A stretch of 9,913 bases of DNA from Desulfocapsa sp. (GTDB taxonomy: Bacteria > Desulfobacterota > Desulfobulbia > Desulfobulbales > Desulfocapsaceae), in assembly GCA_020717935.1 (NCBI GenBank), contig DYDK01000050.1, forward strand, positions 1 through 9,913, read 5' to 3'. Positions within the stretch are counted from its first letter, which is position 1. Each line of letters opens with the position of its first letter. This document shows positions 6,694 through 9,913 of this stretch, in pieces. The notes under the pieces are model-generated. The model saw nothing but the letters and a program-made list of their open reading frames with translations, did no database searches and was not told where the DNA came from. Made by a program: the position numbers and the translations under genes.

Positions 6694-7581
6694 ATGAGAG
6701 AGAAAAAAAATTATCGAACCTGTGTTCACGATGGTAAGGCCCTTTTTTTAGCCTTTTTCACTTTTCTTCTGGTTATGGTTCCAATAGTGTCGCGAGCGGA
6801 TAGCAAAATCTCTCCCGATGTTCTTCGTTTTGGGATATTTCCCTATAAATCGCCAAAAACCCTTATCGACATGTATGGCCCCCTGGCCGCTTGTTTAGAA
6901 AAAAAGCTGGGAAAAAAAGTTCAGTTGGTCTCAGCCCCGGACGCCACCAGTTTTTTTGAACAGGTGAAGGATGGCGGGTATGATATTATCATTCCTTCGG
7001 TCACCATGTATTATAAATTGCGACCGGTCGGATATAAGGTCATTGCCATGGGAGTGCCGGGTTTTTATGGCGGCATAATTGTTCGCAAGGATAGTGGAAT
7101 TACGAGCATAGCCCAGTTAAAAGGTAAAAAGGTAGTGGCACAGGGGGAATTCGCCTCCGCCTATCTCTCTCTCTTGCCGCAGCTTGCGGCCGAGGGAATT
7201 GTTCCTCATAAAAATACGAACATTCAGTTTGCCGGTAAAGTCGACTCCTTGGTTTATGGTGTTTTGTCCAAAAAATATGATGTTGCTATCATGCGACTTG
7301 ACACCTTGGATGCGTCCCCGCTGGATGAGTTCCGTGATCAGTTCACCATCCTCCTTCGTTCCTCTGAAATTCCCCAGTTTCCCATTGCTGTCAAGACTAG
7401 TATGGATGAGGACATGATCGCGATTATTCGCAAGACTTTTACTGCCTTATCCCCTGATATTCCAGAGGAATTAACTCTTTTAAAGAGTTTGCAGATTAAG
7501 AAAATTATCGCGGCAACAGATGCTGATTACCAGGACTTTTACGAGAAGGTGAAAGGTTCGGATTATTTTCAACAACCTTGA
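6694..7581 (+). CDS. PhnD-like periplasmic substrate-binding protein, copy 1 (295 aa)
   Basis: This is a secreted type 2 periplasmic binding protein of the Phosphonate-bd family. Residues 1-35 are a signal peptide (basic start, AFFTFLLVMVP core, SRA then D36). The mature part begins with LRFGIFPYKSP and contains KKVQLVSAPDATSFFEQV, YDIIIPSVTMYYKL and QLKGKKVVAQGEF. The hydroxyl-rich STSG anion-binding loop of true phosphonate-binding PhnD is replaced by EFASAY (152-157), so phosphonate is unlikely to be the ligand. ATG 6694 is the only in-frame start after a TAA at 6679-6681. Its ribosome site is weak (GGGG, 7 bp away). Copy 2 has the same length with no gaps. No permease or ATPase accompanies it, pointing to a sensory role. 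Confidence 0.88.
   Translation: MREKKNYRTCVHDGKALFLAFFTFLLVMVPIVSRADSKISPDVLRFGIFPYKSPKTLIDMYGPLAACLEKKLGKKVQLVSAPDATSFFEQVKDGGYDIIIPSVTMYYKLRPVGYKVIAMGVPGFYGGIIVRKDSGITSIAQLKGKKVVAQGEFASAYLSLLPQLAAEGIVPHKNTNIQFAGKVDSLVYGVLSKKYDVAIMRLDTLDASPLDEFRDQFTILLRSSEIPQFPIAVKTSMDEDMIAIIRKTFTALSPDIPEELTLLKSLQIKKIIAATDADYQDFYEKVKGSDYFQQP
7573..7581. repeat. Left 9-bp target duplication of the MITE-like element
   Basis: CAACCTTGA occurs here and again at 7748-7756. This copy encodes the last residues and TGA stop of the first binding-protein gene. Confidence 0.65.
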
Positions 7582-7747
7582 TGGTCTCGCAGGTAAGCGA
7601 AGACTCCGAAACGACTGGATTATCATAATGTCATTTCGACGAAAAATATTTATCGGAGAAATCTTAAGAGTATCCAGTGGTTGATAAACAAGATCTCTCG
7701 CCTTCAAGCATAGGATGACAGGTGTTTTGGTCGTTTTACGAGACCAT
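7582..7747. mobile_element. MITE-like non-coding element of 166 bp with terminal inverted repeats
   Basis: TGGTCTCG at 7582-7589 is inverted as CGAGACCA at 7739-7746; including TTGA and TCAA the inverted repeat is 12 bp. Inside are nested inverted blocks: AAACGAC (7609) with GTCGTTT (7730), CTGGAT (7615) with ATCCAG (7672), TGTCAT (7629) with ATGACA (7715), and GAGAAATCTT (7656) with AAGATCTCTC (7690). There is no open frame of note. A 9-bp direct repeat flanks it. Ends like TTTACGAGACCATCA and a TGTCATTTCG core are familiar from small repeats in Desulfobacterota and Geobacter genomes, from memory only. It separates the two binding-protein genes and may fold in the transcript. Confidence 0.7.
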
Positions 7748-7756
7748 CAACCTTGA
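7748..7756. repeat. Right 9-bp target duplication of the MITE-like element
   Basis: CAACCTTGA is the direct copy of 7573-7581, just outside the right inverted terminus. Confidence 0.65.
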
Positions 7757-7800
7757 ATATGACTAGAATGAGAAATTGATAAAGAGTGCCACCTTGTTCA

Positions 7801-7818
7801 GGGAAACAGATATTTCCC
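7801..7818 (+). other. Small hairpin in the leader of the second binding-protein gene
   Basis: GGGAAA (7801-7806) and TTTCCC (7813-7818) form a perfect 6-bp stem with a 6-base loop, ending 15 bases before the ribosome site. No T-run follows, so it is not a terminator. It might affect translation or be chance. Confidence 0.3.
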
Positions 7819-7833
7819 GATTCTTTTGCTTGC

Positions 7834-7839
7834 AGGAGG
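7834..7839 (+). promoter_or_regulatory. Ribosome binding site that decides the start of the second binding-protein gene
   Basis: AGGAGG lies 5 bp before ATG 7845. It excludes the longer frame beginning at TTG 7776 and gives a protein of the same length as copy 1. Confidence 0.85.
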
Positions 7840-7844
7840 AAAAA

Positions 7845-8732
7845 ATGGGACAAAAAAGCACTCGTTTCATATCACTTCAGAGTTTGCGGAGATTTGTGCC
7901 GGTGGTGATAGCCTTCCTGCTGGTCATGATTCAGGGAATGTCGCGGGCCGACACTAAAGCCTCTTCTGATACGATCCGTTTTGGGATTTTTCCCTATAAA
8001 TCGCCCAAAGCCCTGATCGAGATGTATGCCCCGGTGGCTGCCCGTTTAGAACAAAGAATAGGAAAAAAAGTTCAGTTGGTAACAGCCCCTGATGCGAGCA
8101 GTTTTTTTGAACAGGTGAAGAGTGGCGGCTACGACCTTGTCATTCCTTCGATCACCATGTACTATAAGTTGAAGCCGGTTGGGTATAAGATTATTGCACG
8201 GGGCGCACCGAATTTTTATAGCGGCGTGATTGTCCGTGAGGAGAGTCCCATCAAGACTGTCGCTGATTTGAAGGGTAAAACCGTTGTCGCCCTGGGTGAA
8301 TATGGTCTTGGCTATGTCGCTTTGCTGCCGCAACTTGCCGCTGAAGGGATCGTCCCTATCTGCGATACCCATTTACAGTTCAGCGGCAAAATTGATACCA
8401 ATATCTATGGGGTTGTCTCCAGAAAATACGACGCCGGCATTCTGCCCCTCAATGTCATTGACCTCCCCGCCTTTCAAGGGGTTCGCGGCCAGCTCCGTAT
8501 TCTCCTCCGTTCTCCTGAAATTCCACAGCTTCCCTTTGTTGTCAAAACCAGCATGGAAGAGGCAACCATTGCGGCTATTCGTCAAGAGCTTCTTTCTTTA
8601 TCCGCTACCGTTTTTGAGGATAAGGTTATTCTTGACAGTATGCAGATTGAAAAGATCGTGGCGGCCAGCGATGCCGATTATCAAGGGATTTACGAAATCA
8701 TTAAAGATTCCGATTATTTTAAAAAGCTATGA
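7845..8732 (+). CDS. PhnD-like periplasmic substrate-binding protein, copy 2 (295 aa)
   Basis: This is a tandem paralogue of the gene at 6694-7581: equal length, alignable end to end without gaps, and roughly 60% identical by eye. The signal peptide again ends SRA at 33-35, followed by D36. Shared blocks include RFGIFPYKSPK, KVQLV, SFFEQVK, TMYYKL and LLPQLAAEGIVP. The candidate ligand loop differs (EYGLGYVALL here, EFASAYLSLL in copy 1), so the two proteins may recognise different ligands. Its stop overlaps the kinase start (ATGA at 8729-8732), which couples their expression and strongly suggests that this protein reports ligand to the kinase. The third PhnD-like domain in the window (61-575) belongs to a different subgroup. 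Confidence 0.9.
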   Translation: MGQKSTRFISLQSLRRFVPVVIAFLLVMIQGMSRADTKASSDTIRFGIFPYKSPKALIEMYAPVAARLEQRIGKKVQLVTAPDASSFFEQVKSGGYDLVIPSITMYYKLKPVGYKIIARGAPNFYSGVIVREESPIKTVADLKGKTVVALGEYGLGYVALLPQLAAEGIVPICDTHLQFSGKIDTNIYGVVSRKYDAGILPLNVIDLPAFQGVRGQLRILLRSPEIPQLPFVVKTSMEEATIAAIRQELLSLSATVFEDKVILDSMQIEKIVAASDADYQGIYEIIKDSDYFKKL

Positions 8733-9913
8733 GAACTTTCCGTCTGCGCACCCTGATTATAGTTTTTAGTGCCCTGATCCCCCTGTTATTGACAGTGGCC
8801 CTCATCACCCTTTATACCCATCGTTTTAAGGAATATGCCATTAACAATTTGATTGTTCACGGCAAAGCAATTACCGCCAACATCGTTTTTTCGGTGGCCG
8901 ATGATCTGTTTACTGAAAATTATGCTCCCTTACAGGATTTTGTGCAAGGAATTATCCAGGATGATATTGATGATATTCAGATCAGTGATGCTCAGTGGAA
9001 TGTGATTGCCGCTTCCGAAATGAAGCTTCTCGGTTCAAAGATGGAGCGGGGAAAAAAGGAAGACTGTTTGTATCGAGGAACAGAACATAGTGTCTGTGTG
9101 CATATGAACCATCGTCAAGGGACGCTGGTGCTTTCATCACCCATTGTTGTTGGCGCCCTTGAATTGGGAAATACCCGCGTTACTCTCTCTATGTGGTATT
9201 TTTTGACCCATCTCCATACAATGCAGAGGAATGGGGCCATCGTTGGGCTGTGCTTCTGGTTGTTGACCGTTGCTATTGGTTATTGGCTGTCGCGAGTGCT
9301 GATGAAACCGGTGCAGAGCTTTATGGTTATTACCGAAGGTATCAGCCAGGGGAATTTAAACATAGAGGTTCCCCAGAAAAGTAGAATTTTTGAATTCAAC
9401 AGTTTTGGCCAAGCCTTGGAGACCATGGCCCAAGGCATTGCTGTCCGTGAAAAGGAGGTGCTGAAATCCGAGAAAAAATTTCGCCATCTCTTTGAGCGGG
9501 CCATTGAGGGCATCTTCGTCACTGATGGCCAGGGCAGAATGCTGGATGTGAATCCTTCCTTTGTGCAGATCCTTGGCCCTGATTCCCGGGAAGCTCTCCT
9601 CACGCAAAATCTGTTTGCCAATATTTTTGAAAATGAAGAGATCTTGCTTGATTTCCAGGAAAAAATGGCCCAACGAGGTTTTGTTCAGGATTATGAGGTG
9701 GTTTTGATCAAAAGTGACAGTCATCGTGTCATTGCCTCTCTGACCTGCCATGTGGTCTATGATGAGGACGGGAACCTGGTGAGGTATGAAGGGTTGATTC
9801 GTGATATTACCGCCCAGAAAAATGCCGAGCAACAAATGGTCCGAATGCGGAATTATCTTAATACAGACCTCGTAAACAACATGCCAAAAGCGTCATTTTT
9901 TTTGGACATTTGT
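8729..9913 (+). CDS. Membrane sensor kinase, N-terminal part (TM-sensor-TM-HAMP-PAS), runs off the window
   Basis: 395 residues are present with no stop. The order is TM1 about 8-30, a periplasmic loop of about 135 residues (31-168, with paired cysteines C113 and C123), TM2 about 169-190, HAMP about 190-242 (KPVQSFMVITEGISQGNL) and a PAS domain about 250-362 (FRHLFERAIEGIFVTD, MLDVNPSFVQILG, ending YEGLIRDITAQKNAE). A second PAS or linker seems to begin at MRNYL (373). The kinase core would lie beyond 9913, so histidine kinase is an inference from this layout; a GGDEF output is the main alternative. The gene starts inside the stop of the upstream binding-protein gene. The last 20 residues, around a T-run at 9895-9903, look less family-like and a frameshift near there cannot be excluded. 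Confidence 0.85.
   Translation, partial: MRTFRLRTLIIVFSALIPLLLTVALITLYTHRFKEYAINNLIVHGKAITANIVFSVADDLFTENYAPLQDFVQGIIQDDIDDIQISDAQWNVIAASEMKLLGSKMERGKKEDCLYRGTEHSVCVHMNHRQGTLVLSSPIVVGALELGNTRVTLSMWYFLTHLHTMQRNGAIVGLCFWLLTVAIGYWLSRVLMKPVQSFMVITEGISQGNLNIEVPQKSRIFEFNSFGQALETMAQGIAVREKEVLKSEKKFRHLFERAIEGIFVTDGQGRMLDVNPSFVQILGPDSREALLTQNLFANIFENEEILLDFQEKMAQRGFVQDYEVVLIKSDSHRVIASLTCHVVYDEDGNLVRYEGLIRDITAQKNAEQQMVRMRNYLNTDLVNNMPKASFFLDIC

Noticed and set aside
6681..6737. Possible upstream mini-ORF (18 codons) overlapping the start of the first binding-protein gene
   Set aside because: The AAAGGAG is about 13 bp from its ATG and the peptide shows no leader-like feature. It is probably chance, although it would explain the otherwise distant ribosome site.
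7578..7750. Intrinsic terminator after the first binding-protein gene
   Set aside because: The inverted repeats are long, nested and flanked by a 9-bp direct repeat, with no T-run after the distal arm. An inserted element explains them better.
7776..7844. N-terminal extension of the second binding protein from TTG
   Set aside because: AGGAGG before ATG 7845, the signal-peptide position and equal length with copy 1 all favour the later start.

Overview
The window looks like chromosomal accessory DNA from a Gram-negative, probably sulfate-reducing-type Desulfobacterota (Desulfobulbales-like). This is inferred from the style of the proteins (a periplasmic adaptor with an ABC exporter, PhnD-like binding proteins beside a histidine kinase) and from the mixed mobile-element content. 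It was not tested by any search.

Left part (1-2148) is a graveyard of insertions. Positions 1-60 carry 23-bp iterated repeats like those at IS21-family ends. They cut off a minus-strand gene (61-575) whose surviving 171 residues are a signal peptide plus a PhnD/TtrS-like periplasmic sensor domain. Next comes an ISL3-family element (744-2033). Its transposase has all the expected motifs, the tips are inverted (ACTTTCC/GGAAAGT), and an 8-bp direct repeat (AAAAGGGG) flanks it. A possible coding remnant lies between it and the next gene.

Centre (2149-6346) is a compact minus-strand operon read right to left: TetR/AcrR regulator, HlyD-type membrane-fusion protein, FtsX/MacB-like permease, ABC ATPase, then the tRNA methyltransferase gene trmL. 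Junctions are 4-bp ATGA overlaps or gaps of 1-2 bp. A perfect 7-2-7 palindrome next to the promoter upstream of tetR is the likely autoregulatory operator. The exporter has no outer-membrane channel here and presumably uses a TolC encoded elsewhere.

Right part (6622-9913) is a divergent plus-strand cassette: two tandem, gap-free PhnD-like periplasmic binding proteins of 295 residues each, then a membrane sensor kinase (TM-periplasmic loop-TM-HAMP-PAS) that overlaps the second binding protein by 4 bp and runs off the window. No ABC transporter genes accompany the binding proteins, so they are more likely ligand sensors for the kinase than transport subunits. A 166-bp MITE-like element with a 9-bp target duplication sits exactly at the stop codon of the first binding-protein gene.
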